Source of the DNA: Hydrogenophilus sp.
Lineage (GTDB): Bacteria > Pseudomonadota > Gammaproteobacteria > Burkholderiales > Thiobacillaceae
DNA: 64,000 nucleotides
Direction: 5' to 3'
Assembly: GCA_020725265.1 (NCBI GenBank)
Contig: DYFK01000001.1
Span: 166,969-230,968 of the forward strand
The notes beneath the pieces were generated by a model. The model saw nothing but the letters and a program-made list of their open reading frames with translations, made no database searches and was not told the origin of the DNA. Numbering within the stretch: position 1 is the first letter of the stretch; the number at the start of each line of letters is the position of its first letter. Shown here piece by piece: positions 47,959 to 58,041 of the stretch. A program made the position numbers and the translations under genes.

Positions 47959-47978
47959 GGGGCGTGCCATCACGCCCC
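47959..47978 (-). other. Intercistronic hairpin between livK and livH
   Basis: The eight-base perfect stem GGGGCGTG/CACGCCCC has a CCAT loop but no T-run on the minus strand. It is therefore more likely an RNA-stabilising or attenuating structure behind livK than a full terminator, consistent with the need for more binding protein than permease. Confidence 0.55.
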
Positions 47979-47986
47979 GCGCGGGG

Positions 47987-49135
47987 TCAACGGACCGTTT
48001 CCAGCACCCGCCAGGCGCCGTCCTTGACTTGATATAGCGTGACCGCGCCACCGGTGGTGTCGCCCTTGGCATCGAACCGGATCGGGCCACTCACACCCTC
48101 ATGATCGGTCCGTGCCAAGGCTTCCAGCACGATCGCGGGATCGCTCGAATCAGCCCGGCGCATGGCCGCCACCAATACCTGCACGGCATCGTAGGCATAC
48201 GGCGCGTACACCTGGATGACACCATACCTGGATTCGAATTTCTTGCGGAATTCCGCGCCACCGGGCATGTCGTCGATCGGCAATCCGGGCGAGGACGCCA
48301 CCACGCCCTCGGCATCCGCGCCGGCCAGCTTGATGAAATTGGCGTTCTGCAAACCGTCGCCACCCAGCAGCACCGCGTTCAGGCCAAGCCGTTTCATCTG
48401 CTTGGCCATCGGTCCGCCTTGCGGATCCATGCCACCGAAAAACACCAGATCCGGCCCCTTGCCCTTGATGCTGGTCAGGATCGCGGTGAAGTCGGTGGCG
48501 CGATCATTGGTGAACTCGCGCGCGATGATCTCGGCGCCCGTCGCCTTCGCGGCCGCCTCGAACTGGTCGGCGAGCCCCTGGCCATAGGCGGTTCGGTCAT
48601 CGATCACCGCGATCTTCCTGGCGCCCAGACCATTCACCGCGTATTGCCCGAGCACCTTGCCCTGCTGCTCGTCATTCGTCATCACGCGCCAGGCGGTCTT
48701 GTATCCCTGGGCGGTGTAAGCCACGGCGGTGGCGGACGGAGAAATCTGGGGAATGCCGGCGTCGTGATAAATCTTCGACGCGGGGATGGTGGTACCGGAA
48801 TTGAGATGGCCGATGACCGCCTGCACGCCCATGTCGACCAGTTTCTGCGCGACGATGGTGGCGGTCTTCGGCTCGGCCTGATCATCCTCGCCGATCAGTT
48901 CCAGACGTACCGGCTTGCCGCCCAGTACCAACCCTTCGGCATTGATTTCATCGATGGCCAGGCGGGCGCCGTTCTCGTTGTCCTTGCCCAGATGCGCCTG
49001 CGGGCCGGTAAGCGGCGCGACCGAGCCGATGCGGATGACGGCGCTCTCGTCGGCGCCACCACGCTCACCGCAGCCGCCAAGCAAGCCGAACATCCCCAAA
49101 ACCAGCGCCGAACAACCAATTTTTCCGAATTTCAC
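47987..49135 (-). CDS. livK: Branched-chain amino acid-type periplasmic binding lipoprotein
   Basis: The 382-residue binding protein starts at GTG 49135 behind GGGGTGA. Residues 1-27 are a lipoprotein signal with lipobox LLGGC, so it is anchored to a membrane rather than freely diffusing. The type I periplasmic fold follows: VIRIGSVAPLTGPQAHLGKD, ARLAIDEINAEGLVLGG, and VIGHLNSGTTIPASKIYHD, with hinge-linked second domain. It supplies ligand to LivHMGF. Ligand is uncertain: the fold serves leucine-type amino acids, amides and others. Confidence 0.92.
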   Translation of the reverse strand: MKFGKIGCSALVLGMFGLLGGCGERGGADESAVIRIGSVAPLTGPQAHLGKDNENGARLAIDEINAEGLVLGGKPVRLELIGEDDQAEPKTATIVAQKLVDMGVQAVIGHLNSGTTIPASKIYHDAGIPQISPSATAVAYTAQGYKTAWRVMTNDEQQGKVLGQYAVNGLGARKIAVIDDRTAYGQGLADQFEAAAKATGAEIIAREFTNDRATDFTAILTSIKGKGPDLVFFGGMDPQGGPMAKQMKRLGLNAVLLGGDGLQNANFIKLAGADAEGVVASSPGLPIDDMPGGAEFRKKFESRYGVIQVYAPYAYDAVQVLVAAMRRADSSDPAIVLEALARTDHEGVSGPIRFDAKGDTTGGAVTLYQVKDGAWRVLETVR

Positions 49136-49231
49136 GCGATCACCCCGGTTACGAAAAAACGCGCGATTTATATCACACCCACCCATTCCCCCCCACGTCC
49201 GCCAGGTTCCACGAACGCCAGACGCGGACAG

Positions 49232-49257
49232 AAAAAAAGCCGGGACATGCCCGGCTT
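49232..49257 (-). terminator. Terminator of the cytochrome c gene
   Basis: The stem AAGCCGGG/CCCGGCTT with an ACATG loop is followed on the minus strand by seven T bases. It starts 20 bases after the cytochrome stop. Confidence 0.88.
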
Positions 49258-49277
49258 CACATGGACTCGCGCCCGGA

Positions 49278-49583
49278 TTACAGGGACAGAACCCAGTCGG
49301 CCAGCTTCTTGGCGTTATCATCCGAGACCTGCGGATGCGGAGGCATCGGCACGGCGCCCCAGACACCCTTGCCACCCTTCTTGATGACGGTGACCAGGTG
49401 ATCGGCCGCCTTGGCGTCGCCCTTGTACTTCTTGGCGACATCGCTGAAGGAAGGACCAACAACCTTCTTGGCCACCTGGTGGCAGCTCATGCAGGCGCTC
49501 TTCTTGGCCAGCGCCTCGTCGGCGGCGGCGGCGCCGGCACCCAGAGCCAGGGCGGCGGCAGCGGCAATCACGATAGCTTTCAT
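49278..49583 (-). CDS. Periplasmic class I cytochrome c (c551/c552 type)
   Basis: The 101-residue protein has a signal peptide (MKAIVIAAAAALALGAGAAAA), one heme-binding motif CMSCH near residues 31-35, and the distal methionine ligand in VWGAVPMPPHP. The mature protein is about 80 residues, the size of small soluble electron carriers that feed terminal oxidases or nitrite reductase. ATG 49583 is at the signal peptide and has GGAGATC upstream. It stands alone with its own terminator. Confidence 0.94.
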   Translation of the reverse strand: MKAIVIAAAAALALGAGAAAADEALAKKSACMSCHQVAKKVVGPSFSDVAKKYKGDAKAADHLVTVIKKGGKGVWGAVPMPPHPQVSDDNAKKLADWVLSL

Positions 49584-49780
49584 GTCAGATCTCCTATTGG
49601 AAAGTACAACTTGCGTTGCGCGGCGCATGTTACTGGACCGCCCGTGTACTGAAAATAGCCAAAAGATCAAGGCGATTGGACTAGTTCAGGCACGCGGATA
49701 ACGCCCCCCGGCCTGGCGTCGTTGACCTGTCCGCGCCGCCATTTCACGAACTGGTAATAATTGCCCAGCCGGAACCACGA

Positions 49781-52700
49781 TCAGAAACTGAATCCCTGCC
49801 CTTCCGGTACCGCCCAGGGGCTCGGCTTCCGCTCCTTCACCCGCGGGCCGGGTGCCTGCGGTGGCGGCGGAGGGTCTGGCTTGTCGATCTGGGGCGGCGG
49901 TGGCGCGGGCGGCGGCTCGGCGGGTTCCGGCGCGGGCTTGTCGGGAACGGGAGTCGGCACGACCGGCACCGGCTTCGGTGGCGCCGGCCTGGATGGCGGC
50001 ACGTTCCTGGCGGCATCCGGTTTGGGCGTGCTGGCGCTTTCGGTTACCGCCGGTTCGGCCGGCGCCGGCATGGGCGCGCCCGGTGGCGGCAACGGGCTGG
50101 CGCGTGGCGGCTCGCCCACCGGCGCCAGGGCATCACGTTCGAAATCGGCGACGAGTTCCTTCCAAGCCGGTTCCGGCTTGCCCAGCAACAAGGGGCGCAG
50201 GGCCGGCTCCATGACCTTGACGATCTGGACCGCGATGCCGCTGGTGAACCGATAATCCGCCGCCGCCTCGCCGGGCACGAACGCGGTCATCACGCCGAAG
50301 AAGCGCGGGCCGATGTAGAACGCGAAGGTGGCGGTGCGATTCATCACCCGGGATTCCAGAACCTGGCCGCTGGCCGAGTAGACCTCGAACCGATGGTCGC
50401 CGGTACCGGTCTTGCCGCCGATCGCCAGACGCGCGCCCATGTCGTCGACATACGTGCCCTGTAGGCGCCTGGCGGTACCGCGCGTGACCACGTCGGCAAG
50501 AGCAACCTTGAGAACCTGTCCGACCTCGGCCGGGAAGATACGCGCCGGCTTCGGACGTTCGCGCTTGAGAATGGTGTGATACGGCGTATTGGCGGCGAAC
50601 TCGGCGCGGGTCAGCGTGACCGGCGGCAATTTCTCGCCATCCGCCGCGATCACGCCCATCAACTCGGCGAGCGCGGCGGGGCGATCGGCCGAGGAACCGA
50701 TCGCGGTGGCGTAGGACGGCACCAGGCTGCCGAACGGGTAGCCGAGGCGCCGCCAGCGCTTGTGGACCTCCTGGAATGCCTCGATTTCCAGCAACGACAG
50801 GATGCGGATGTCCTGGGCATTCTTGTGCCGGGTCTTGAGCAACCAGCCATAAACCTCCTGCCTCTCCCGGGCGCTGGACTTGACGATGTCGTTCCAGCCC
50901 GCGCCGGGATGCGCGCGCAGGTAAGCGACCAGCCAGAGTTCGAGCGGGTGGACCTGGGCGATGTAGCCGCGATCCGAGAGGTCGAATTTGTCGGGCGCGT
51001 AGGTATCGAACAGGTACTGGTAATCGCCCTCGCTGAATGAGCCGGGGTTGTTGAGTCGGCCCTTCACGAATTCGGTGAGCGCGCCAACATCGGCCTCCGG
51101 TTCCAGATAGCGGAACACCGCCGCCAGGCGTTTCGGGTTCGCGGTCAGGTGGTTGAGCAACGCGGCGGTCGATTCCTCCGGCTTCAGATCCTTGTGTTTG
51201 CGGTGGAAGCGCGCGAGGAATGCCTTGCCTTCGCGATCGGCGAACTGTTTCAGGTAGGCATCGCGGCGCGGGTCGTCGGCGTTGGCCAGGATTTGCGCCG
51301 CGCCTTTCGGGTCGCGATACATGAAATGGCGGACGATGTCGCGCATCAGGCGGATGAAGGGCAGGTTGACCGAATTGCGGGTGGCCTCCCACATGTCCAT
51401 GACCTTGTGGTTGTCCTCGCTGTTGAAGTTGGAAAAGCGATGGACGCCGCCACCGGTGAAGAAGGATTCCTCGGGGTTGGCTGAATACGGCCGCGCCATC
51501 GCCGCCTCCAGCATCGGCGTCAGCGATCTGTCCTCGGCGGCGGCGAGATGGCGGATGGCCCATTGGGTCAGGACGTCCTTGTCGGCGACCTTGACCTTGA
51601 GCAGTCGATCGCGCGGCAACTCCGCGTACTGGGCGTGCAGTTCCGTGATCAGGTGCAGGTAGGTGATGAGCGTGCGCAACTTGGCGGACGAGCCCATGTC
51701 CAGCTTGGCGCCCTTGTTGATGTCGAACGGCTGGTTGAGGTTGTCGGCCTGCACGCGCAGCAACGCGCCATCCTCGGTGTTCTCGTAAAGCGTGAAACTG
51801 TAGATCGGCTTGGTCAGATCGTTGTCCTGGCTCAGCAGGTACGGCCCGTACAGGCCGGCCGCCTCGACCACGACCGGGTCCGACAATCGGCGCAGGAAGT
51901 CCGACACCGCGCGTTGGGTGGGCGCGTGCAGCGTGGCATTGACGGTAAGGTCGAGGCGGTCCAGGTCATACAGACGCGGCACGCCGAGCAGACCGGCCAA
52001 TTCCACGCGCAACGCGTTGGCCGCCTTGTTCTCGACGAACATGCCGCTGCCCGGGCGCACACCGGAATGAAAGGATATGCGCTCCTTGAGCGCGAGGTCG
52101 CGCAGCGCCGGGCTGATGATGCGCGCCTGGGCGAGCAGGCGCAGGTGGCTGTCGGCGTGGGCGTCGAGTTGCTTGCGTCCGGACAGCAGGTAATAGGACG
52201 GCTTGCGCTGGGAAATCAGCAGGGCGAGCACATGCTTGAACGCGCGCGCCGACTCCGGCGTGGGATCGGGTGCGCGCAGCAGTTGGTTGACGGTCTCGAA
52301 ATCCTGACCGAACCAGGCATGCAGGCCGTCACCGACGCCGTTCACCTCGCCAAAGCCGGGCGCGGCGGCGAGCGGCACGGTATTCAGATAATCCAGGACG
52401 ATGCGTCGACGGGTCGCCCGCGTATCCTCGCCGTCCAGATAGGCACGCAGGCTGGCGGACGCCATCTGCATCAGCTTGTCCCTGACGGTCAGGGTCAGGC
52501 CGTCGGGCGAATGCCGGTATTTCTCGATCTGGGTCGCCAGCGTCGATCCTCCCGGCACATTGCGCGACGGGTCGATCGCCTGGAGCATCTTTTCCAGGAT
52601 CGCCTGCCCGAGCCGGTCCCATTCCACCGCCGGATTGCGCTGGGGGTGATTTGGATCGAGCAGTTCACGGTTCTCGATGAACAGCAGGGTATTGGCGACC

Positions 52701-53185
52701 ACCGCCGGGATCGCGTCGAAGTCGGCGTAGGTATGGCGTGGAAAGCGATGGCTTTGCAACTCCTGGCCGCGACAATCGAGCAAGGTCAGGCCGGCGACCG
52801 ATTTCTCGGCATACGGCAGGAACAGGCCGAAATCGTCGACCCGCGCCATGTCCGGCGAGATGCGCGCCTGTTCGGTGACCTGGAAGCCCTGCGACTTGAG
52901 GCGGGACAGGAAATCGGGCAGGCCCGCGTATCCCAGACGGATATCGTACGGACCGGCCTCGGGCGTCCGAGCGTCCGGATTCTCGCCCGCTTCCAGTTGA
53001 AAGGTCAGGCGCTTGCCATAGCCGGCCAGCACCATCGCCTGAAACGGGGAAGCGATCAGCTCGTAGGCGGCGATCAGGGCACCCGCCAGCATCGCCACAC
53101 CCAGCAGCAGCCATGGCCAGACCCGCCGCCCGCGCGGGCGGGGAGCCGGCCCGGCGGCCGGGGCGGAAACGGAAGGCGCGGGCAT
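49781..53185 (-). CDS. Large divergent class A penicillin-binding protein
   Basis: The 1134-residue protein has one anchor helix (residues 23-43), a GT51-like glycosyltransferase region (about 150-330) and a transpeptidase domain. The transpeptidase has SxxK as SSAK (near 497), SxN as SVN (near 603) and KTGTG (near 923). The GT51 part is degenerate: EDxxFxxHxG reads ENRELLDPNHPQRNP, and the motif RKIxExYLN reads RRIVLDYLN, lacking its glutamate. SVN and KTG are about 320 residues apart, much more than usual, because of a long charged insert. The last 110 residues are proline-rich. Peptidoglycan cross-linking is likely, polymerisation doubtful. Confidence 0.85.
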   Translation of the reverse strand: MPAPSVSAPAAGPAPRPRGRRVWPWLLLGVAMLAGALIAAYELIASPFQAMVLAGYGKRLTFQLEAGENPDARTPEAGPYDIRLGYAGLPDFLSRLKSQGFQVTEQARISPDMARVDDFGLFLPYAEKSVAGLTLLDCRGQELQSHRFPRHTYADFDAIPAVVANTLLFIENRELLDPNHPQRNPAVEWDRLGQAILEKMLQAIDPSRNVPGGSTLATQIEKYRHSPDGLTLTVRDKLMQMASASLRAYLDGEDTRATRRRIVLDYLNTVPLAAAPGFGEVNGVGDGLHAWFGQDFETVNQLLRAPDPTPESARAFKHVLALLISQRKPSYYLLSGRKQLDAHADSHLRLLAQARIISPALRDLALKERISFHSGVRPGSGMFVENKAANALRVELAGLLGVPRLYDLDRLDLTVNATLHAPTQRAVSDFLRRLSDPVVVEAAGLYGPYLLSQDNDLTKPIYSFTLYENTEDGALLRVQADNLNQPFDINKGAKLDMGSSAKLRTLITYLHLITELHAQYAELPRDRLLKVKVADKDVLTQWAIRHLAAAEDRSLTPMLEAAMARPYSANPEESFFTGGGVHRFSNFNSEDNHKVMDMWEATRNSVNLPFIRLMRDIVRHFMYRDPKGAAQILANADDPRRDAYLKQFADREGKAFLARFHRKHKDLKPEESTAALLNHLTANPKRLAAVFRYLEPEADVGALTEFVKGRLNNPGSFSEGDYQYLFDTYAPDKFDLSDRGYIAQVHPLELWLVAYLRAHPGAGWNDIVKSSARERQEVYGWLLKTRHKNAQDIRILSLLEIEAFQEVHKRWRRLGYPFGSLVPSYATAIGSSADRPAALAELMGVIAADGEKLPPVTLTRAEFAANTPYHTILKRERPKPARIFPAEVGQVLKVALADVVTRGTARRLQGTYVDDMGARLAIGGKTGTGDHRFEVYSASGQVLESRVMNRTATFAFYIGPRFFGVMTAFVPGEAAADYRFTSGIAVQIVKVMEPALRPLLLGKPEPAWKELVADFERDALAPVGEPPRASPLPPPGAPMPAPAEPAVTESASTPKPDAARNVPPSRPAPPKPVPVVPTPVPDKPAPEPAEPPPAPPPPQIDKPDPPPPPQAPGPRVKERKPSPWAVPEGQGFSF

Positions 53186-53216
53186 CAGGAGAGAACCTTG
53201 GAATCAGGCCGCGCGC

Positions 53217-54131
53217 TCAATATCCCGGAAACTCACCCAGCCAGTCACGTGGCCGCAGGAAGTCCGTATACAGGCGCGCCTCCGGCGATCCCGGCTCGGG
53301 TTGCCAGTCATAACGCCATTTCACCAGCGGCGGCATCGACATCAGGATCGATTCGGTGCGACCGCCGGATTGCAGGCCGAACAGCGTGCCGCGGTCGAAC
53401 ACCAGGTTGAACTCGACGTAGCGACCGCGCCGGTAGAGCTGGAAATCGCGCTCGCGCTCGCCGTAGGGCAGCTCGGCGCGGCGTTCCAGGATGGGAACGT
53501 AGGCGGACAGGAAGTGATCGCCCACCGACTCGGTGAGGTTGAGGCACTGCTCGAAGCCGCCCTCGGCGAGGTCGTCGTAGAAGATGCCGCCGATGCCGCG
53601 CGGCTCCTTGCGGTGCTTGAGGTAGAAGTATTCGTCGCACCATTGCTTGAAGCGCGGGTAGTAACCGGCATCGAACGGATCCAGCGCGCGCTTGCACATG
53701 GCGTGGAAATGCGTCGCGTCCTCCTCGAAGCCGTAATAGGGCGTCAGATCCATGCCACCGCCGAACCACCATACCGGCGCCTCGCCGTCCTTCTCGGCGA
53801 CGAAGAAACGGACGTTCATGTGCGTGGTCGGCGCATAGGGATTGCGCGGATGCATGACTAGCGACACGCCCATCGCCTGCCAGCGCCGGCCGGCCAGTTC
53901 CGGCCGATGCGCGGAGGCGGAAGGTGGCAGTTTTTCGCCCATGACGTGCGAGAAGTTGACGCCGCCGCGTTCCAGCACGCCCCCCTCCTCGACCAGGCAG
54001 GACTGGCCACCACCGCCCTCGGGCCGTTGCCAACCATCGCGGCGAAAAGCCTTGCCGTCGATCTGTTCCATGCGTTCGACGATCAGCTCCTGCAATTCGA
54101 CCAGAAATTCCTTGACGCGCCCGATTTCCAT
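53217..54131 (-). CDS. hemF: Coproporphyrinogen III oxidase, aerobic
   Basis: The oxygen-dependent enzyme turns coproporphyrinogen III into protoporphyrinogen IX. The 304-residue length fits. Signatures are [32 protein letters not shown] and [20 protein letters not shown] with the catalytic residues, then [23 protein letters not shown] 54131 was chosen over a longer frame that runs into the neighbouring tsaC gene. It indicates aerobic growth. Confidence 0.96.
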   Translation of the reverse strand: MEIGRVKEFLVELQELIVERMEQIDGKAFRRDGWQRPEGGGGQSCLVEEGGVLERGGVNFSHVMGEKLPPSASAHRPELAGRRWQAMGVSLVMHPRNPYAPTTHMNVRFFVAEKDGEAPVWWFGGGMDLTPYYGFEEDATHFHAMCKRALDPFDAGYYPRFKQWCDEYFYLKHRKEPRGIGGIFYDDLAEGGFEQCLNLTESVGDHFLSAYVPILERRAELPYGERERDFQLYRRGRYVEFNLVFDRGTLFGLQSGGRTESILMSMPPLVKWRYDWQPEPGSPEARLYTDFLRPRDWLGEFPGY

Positions 54132-54196
54132 GATTTTCTTGGCGTGGTTGGAAAGCCGGAATTCTAGCGCGTGCCCGATGTCCGGCCTTGCTTCGT

Positions 54197-54739
54197 TCAG
54201 ACGCGAAGGATTCCGCCGTCGACCGGATCGAGGATCGTCGATGGCCGTTTGCGTCGTCCGATCCGTCCGTGCAGCACGCGTACCGCCGGGCCGAACGCGC
54301 GCCGGCAGGATTCGGCGTCGCGCAATGGCCTGGCGCCGCTGTAGTTGGCACTGGTCGACACCAGGGCCATGCCCAGCGCGCGACACAGCCGGGCCGCTTC
54401 GGGATGGGCGGTCACGCGTACCGCCAGCTTGGCATGACGGCCGCGCAACCAGCGCGGGCAACGCGCCGAAGCCGGCAACAGGAGGGTATGGGGTCCCGGC
54501 CAATATCGTGGCCAAGCGGCCGGGGGCTCGGCGAGATACGGCGCGAACTGCTCCGGCGCGCCACCGATCAGGATCAACCCCTTGGTCTTCGGGCGCCCCT
54601 TGATGCGCAGAATGGCGGCCACCGCCCGGGCCGAGCGGGGGTCGCAGCCGAGTCCATAACACGACTCGGTCGGATAGGCGATGACCCCGCCGGCGAGCAG
54701 GTGCCGGCGAAGCTCGGAAATCGCGGGCAGCGGGGTCAT
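54197..54739 (-). CDS. tsaC: Threonylcarbamoyl-AMP synthase
   Basis: The 180-residue protein is a single YrdC/Sua5 domain, which makes threonylcarbamoyl-AMP for the t6A37 modification of ANN-decoding tRNAs. The family motif [20 protein letters not shown] with the [12 protein letters not shown] binding groove is present, as is STSANYSGA. The short TsaC form lacks the Sua5 extension. Its start overlaps the purD stop by four bases, so the two are cotranslated. Confidence 0.94.
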   Translation of the reverse strand: MTPLPAISELRRHLLAGGVIAYPTESCYGLGCDPRSARAVAAILRIKGRPKTKGLILIGGAPEQFAPYLAEPPAAWPRYWPGPHTLLLPASARCPRWLRGRHAKLAVRVTAHPEAARLCRALGMALVSTSANYSGARPLRDAESCRRAFGPAVRVLHGRIGRRKRPSTILDPVDGGILRV

Positions 54740-56022
54740 CGCCGCTTGATGGCCCGCCAGCCGATGTCCCGGCGCATCTGACGGCCGGCGAAATCGATCT
54801 GGTCAGCGACCTGGTAGGCACGGGCCTGAGCAATTTTGACGGTATCACCCAGGGCGGTGACACACAGCACGCGGCCGCCGGTGACGACCACCTGGTCGCC
54901 CTGGACGGCGGTGCCGGCATGGAAGACGTGAACGTCGTCCTCGAGCTTCACGTCCAGACCGGTGATGGCGTCGCCCTTGCGCGGATCCTCCGGATAGCCG
55001 GCGGCGGCCAGCACCACGCCGAGGGCGACCCGACGGTCCCATTCGACTTCGACCTCATCCAGCCTGCCGTGCGTCGCGGCTTCGATCAGGACGCTGAAAT
55101 CGCTCTTCAATCGCATCATGATCGGTTGGGTCTCCGGATCACCGAAGCGGCAGTTGAACTCCAACACACCGATCCGGCCATCCGCATCGATCATCACGCC
55201 GGCGTACAGGAAACCGGTATAAGGCGTGTCCTCGGCCTTCATGCCTGCCACCACGGGACGGATGACCTCGCGCAGGATGCGGGCGTGCAGCTCGGGCGTG
55301 ACCACCGGGGCGGGCGAGTAGGCGCCCATGCCGCCGGTATTGGGACCTTCGTCGCTGTCCAGCAGGCGCTTGTGGTCCTGGCTGGTGGCCATGGGCAGGA
55401 CGTGCTCGCCGTCGACCATGACGATGAAACTGGCTTCTTCCCCTTGCAGGCATTCCTCGATCACCACGCGGGCACCGGCTTCGCCGAAGGCACCGGGTTT
55501 ACCATCCGCTTCCAGCATCCTGTCGATGGCGGCGTGGGCCTCATCCTTGCTGACCGCCACCACCACGCCCTTGCCGGCGGCGAGACCGTCGGCCTTGATG
55601 ACGATGGGAGCGCCTTCCTGCTCGATGTAAGCGTGGGCGGCTGCGGCGTCGGTGAAGGTCTGGTATTTGGCGGTGGGGATGCCGTGCCGGACCATGAACT
55701 GCTTGGCGAAGTCCTTGGACGATTCGAGCCGCGCGGCGGCCTGGGTCGGCCCGAATATCCTCAGATGCGCGGCACGGAAGGCATCGACGACACCGGCGGC
55801 CAGCGGCGCCTCGGGGCCAACCACGGTGAAGGCGATATCTTCCCGTTTCGCGAATTCCACCAGGTCCGGGATGGCGGTGATGGCCACGTTCTCGACACCT
55901 TCCTCTCGTGCCGTGCCGCCATTTCCCGGAGCGACGTAGACTTTCTGGACGCGGGGCCCCTGGGCCAGCTTCCAGGCCAGGGCGTGCTCGCGGCCGCCGG
56001 AACCGATGACGAGTAGTTTCAT
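54736..56022 (-). CDS. purD: Phosphoribosylamine-glycine ligase
   Basis: GAR synthetase joins phosphoribosylamine and glycine in step two of purine synthesis. The 428-residue enzyme starts [20 protein letters not shown] and has the ATP-grasp blocks [39 protein letters not shown] and [20 protein letters not shown]. It is 103 bases downstream of purH on the same strand, with inverted heptamer arrays in between, and is coupled to tsaC. Confidence 0.97.
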   Translation of the reverse strand: MKLLVIGSGGREHALAWKLAQGPRVQKVYVAPGNGGTAREEGVENVAITAIPDLVEFAKREDIAFTVVGPEAPLAAGVVDAFRAAHLRIFGPTQAAARLESSKDFAKQFMVRHGIPTAKYQTFTDAAAAHAYIEQEGAPIVIKADGLAAGKGVVVAVSKDEAHAAIDRMLEADGKPGAFGEAGARVVIEECLQGEEASFIVMVDGEHVLPMATSQDHKRLLDSDEGPNTGGMGAYSPAPVVTPELHARILREVIRPVVAGMKAEDTPYTGFLYAGVMIDADGRIGVLEFNCRFGDPETQPIMMRLKSDFSVLIEAATHGRLDEVEVEWDRRVALGVVLAAAGYPEDPRKGDAITGLDVKLEDDVHVFHAGTAVQGDQVVVTGGRVLCVTALGDTVKIAQARAYQVADQIDFAGRQMRRDIGWRAIKRR

Positions 56023-56028
56023 GACTTC

Positions 56029-56063
56029 AGTCGAGAGTAGTTAGTCGAGAGTCGAGAGTAAAA
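56029..56063. repeat. Heptamer tandem array, left arm
   Basis: Five 7-base units all begin AGT: AGTCGAG, AGTAGTT, AGTCGAG, AGTCGAG, AGTAAAA. The array fills the gap between purH and purD and is complementary in part to the second array at 56083-56117, so the two can form a hairpin with a 10-base core. Confidence 0.8.
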
Positions 56064-56082
56064 AAGCAGCGAGTCGGCATTT

Positions 56083-56117
56083 CTCTCGACTCGCCACTCG
56101 CCAATCTCCACTCTCAG
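56083..56117. repeat. Heptamer tandem array, right arm
   Basis: Five 7-base units read CTCTCGA, CTCGCCA, CTCGCCA, ATCTCCA, CTCTCAG. This is in effect an inverted relative of the array at 56029-56063. CTCTCGACTC here pairs with GAGTCGAGAG on the left side across a loop of about 22 bases. Confidence 0.8.
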
Positions 56118-56124
56118 CTGCATT

Positions 56125-57690
56125 TTAGTGCCGGAAATGCCGCATGCCCGTGAATACCATGGCCATGCCGTGCTCGTCGGCGGCGGCGATGACCTCCTCG
56201 TCGCGCATGGAGCCGCCAGGCTGGATCACTGCCTTGATACCGGCCTGAGCAGCGTTGTCGATGCCGTCGCGGAACGGGAAGAACGCGTCCGAGGCCATCA
56301 CCGAACCGGGCACCACCAGGCCGGCGTGCTCGGCCTTGATGGCGGCGATGCGGGCGGAGTTGACGCGGCTCATCTGGCCGGCGCCGACGCCGATGGTCAT
56401 CTGCTCCTTGGCATAGACGATGGCGTTGGACTTCACGTACTTGGCCACGCGCCAGGCGAACAGCAGGTCGCGCATTTCTTCTTCGCTCGGGGCGCGCTTG
56501 GTCACCACCTTGATTTCATTGGTCAGGGCCAGGTCGGCCTCCTGCACCAGCAAACCACCATTGACGCGCTTGAAGTCCAGGCGCTTGCCGGGCTCGGCCG
56601 GCGAATTTGACAAAAACTCGCCGCATTCGAGCACGCGCACGTTTTTCTTGGCGGCGGCGATCTCGACAGCGGCGGCGCTCACCTTCGGGGCGATGATGAC
56701 CTCGACGAACTGGCGCTCGACGATGGTCTTCATGGTCTCGGCGTCCAGCTCGCCGTTGAAGGCGATGATGCCGCCGAAGGCGGATTCCGGATCGGTCTGG
56801 TAGGCGCGGTTGTAGGCTTCCAGCAGGTTCTTGCCGTAGGCCACGCCGCAGGGGTTGGCGTGCTTGACGATGACGCAGGCCGGGGCGGCGTCGAACTGCT
56901 TGACGCATTCGAGGGCGGCGTCGGCGTCGCCGATGTTGTTGTAGCTGAGTTCCTTGCCCTGGAGCTGCTTCGCGGTGGCAATGCTGGCTTCCTTGGCGCC
57001 GGCCTCAACGTAGAAGGCGGCGTTCTGGTGCGGGTTCTCGCCGTAGCGCATGCCCTGGGCCTTCACGAATTGCAGGTTCACGGTGCGCGGGAACTCGGAT
57101 TCCTCGACCAGCTTGCCGAAGTGGTTGGCAATGGCGCCGTCGTAGGCGGCGGTGTGCTCGAAGGCCTTGATGGCCAGGGAGAAGCGGGTCTTGTCGGTGA
57201 CGGCGCCGCCGTTGGCCTTCATTTCGTCGATGACCTTCACGTAGTCGGCCGGGTCGGTGACGATGGTGACGAAGGCGTGGTTCTTGGCCGAGGAGCGCAC
57301 CATGGCCGGGCCGCCGATGTCGATGTTTTCGATGGCGTCCTCCAGGGTGCAGCCAGGCTTCGACACGGTCTGCACGAAGGGGTACAGGTTCACGCACACC
57401 AGATCGATGTTACCGATGCCGTGCCGCGCCATGGTGGCCACGTGCTCGGGCAGGTCGCGCCGGCCGAGGATGCCGCCATGCACCTTCGGATGCAGGGTCT
57501 TGACGCGGCCGTCGAGCATTTCCGGGAAGCCGGTGTAGTCCGACACGTCGATCACCGGCAGGCCGGCGTCGCGGAGGGCCTTGGCGGTGCCACCGGTGGA
57601 GAGTATTTCCACGCCGGCCTCATGCAGGGCTCGGGCGAAATCGAGAAGGCCGGTCTTGTCGGAAACGGAAAGCAGGGCGCGTCGGATCAT
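56125..57690 (-). CDS. purH: Bifunctional AICAR formyltransferase/IMP cyclohydrolase
   Basis: The enzyme completes purine synthesis by formylating AICAR and closing the ring to IMP. The N-terminal IMP cyclohydrolase domain (residues 1-195) starts [20 protein letters not shown] with [19 protein letters not shown]. The C-terminal transformylase domain has [16 protein letters not shown] and [16 protein letters not shown] with the catalytic Lys-His. The 521-residue length is standard. The gene lies 84 bases downstream of fis on the same strand. Confidence 0.97.
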   Translation of the reverse strand: MIRRALLSVSDKTGLLDFARALHEAGVEILSTGGTAKALRDAGLPVIDVSDYTGFPEMLDGRVKTLHPKVHGGILGRRDLPEHVATMARHGIGNIDLVCVNLYPFVQTVSKPGCTLEDAIENIDIGGPAMVRSSAKNHAFVTIVTDPADYVKVIDEMKANGGAVTDKTRFSLAIKAFEHTAAYDGAIANHFGKLVEESEFPRTVNLQFVKAQGMRYGENPHQNAAFYVEAGAKEASIATAKQLQGKELSYNNIGDADAALECVKQFDAAPACVIVKHANPCGVAYGKNLLEAYNRAYQTDPESAFGGIIAFNGELDAETMKTIVERQFVEVIIAPKVSAAAVEIAAAKKNVRVLECGEFLSNSPAEPGKRLDFKRVNGGLLVQEADLALTNEIKVVTKRAPSEEEMRDLLFAWRVAKYVKSNAIVYAKEQMTIGVGAGQMSRVNSARIAAIKAEHAGLVVPGSVMASDAFFPFRDGIDNAAQAGIKAVIQPGGSMRDEEVIAAADEHGMAMVFTGMRHFRH

Positions 57691-57774
57691 GATTTGAAGG
57701 ATTGCAGTGAAAGAGTGGATGCGTACTGGATGTATCGTGGCCGCGAGCGAGCGTCGTCTCCGTTCGTCCCCGAC

Positions 57775-58020
57775 CTACTTGATTCCATACTGCTGCATTT
57801 TCTTGCGCAGGGTATTGCGATTGATGCCCAGCCATTCGGCGGCCCGGCTCTGGTTGCTGCCGGCGCGATCGAGGATCACTTCCAGCAGCGGTTTTTCCAT
57901 GCAGTTGAGCACCATTTCGTAAATCGCCGACGGCGGTTCGCCATCCAGATCACGGAAATACTGTTCCAGCTCGCGCCGAAGACAGGCGGCCAGTTCGCTT
58001 TCGTTGAACAGCGGTTTCAT
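57775..58020 (-). CDS. fis: DNA-binding protein Fis
   Basis: Fis bends DNA and activates stable RNA promoters in fast growth. The 81-residue protein carries the C-terminal helix-turn-helix NQSRAAEWLGINRNTLRKKM and the dimer helices before it. It follows dusB by 21 bases, the classic dusB-fis operon of gamma- and betaproteobacteria. The N terminus is about 15 residues shorter than in enteric Fis, as in many betaproteobacteria. Confidence 0.94.
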   Translation of the reverse strand: MKPLFNESELAACLRRELEQYFRDLDGEPPSAIYEMVLNCMEKPLLEVILDRAGSNQSRAAEWLGINRNTLRKKMQQYGIK

Positions 58021-58041
58021 CGCGCGGTTTCACCCCCCATC

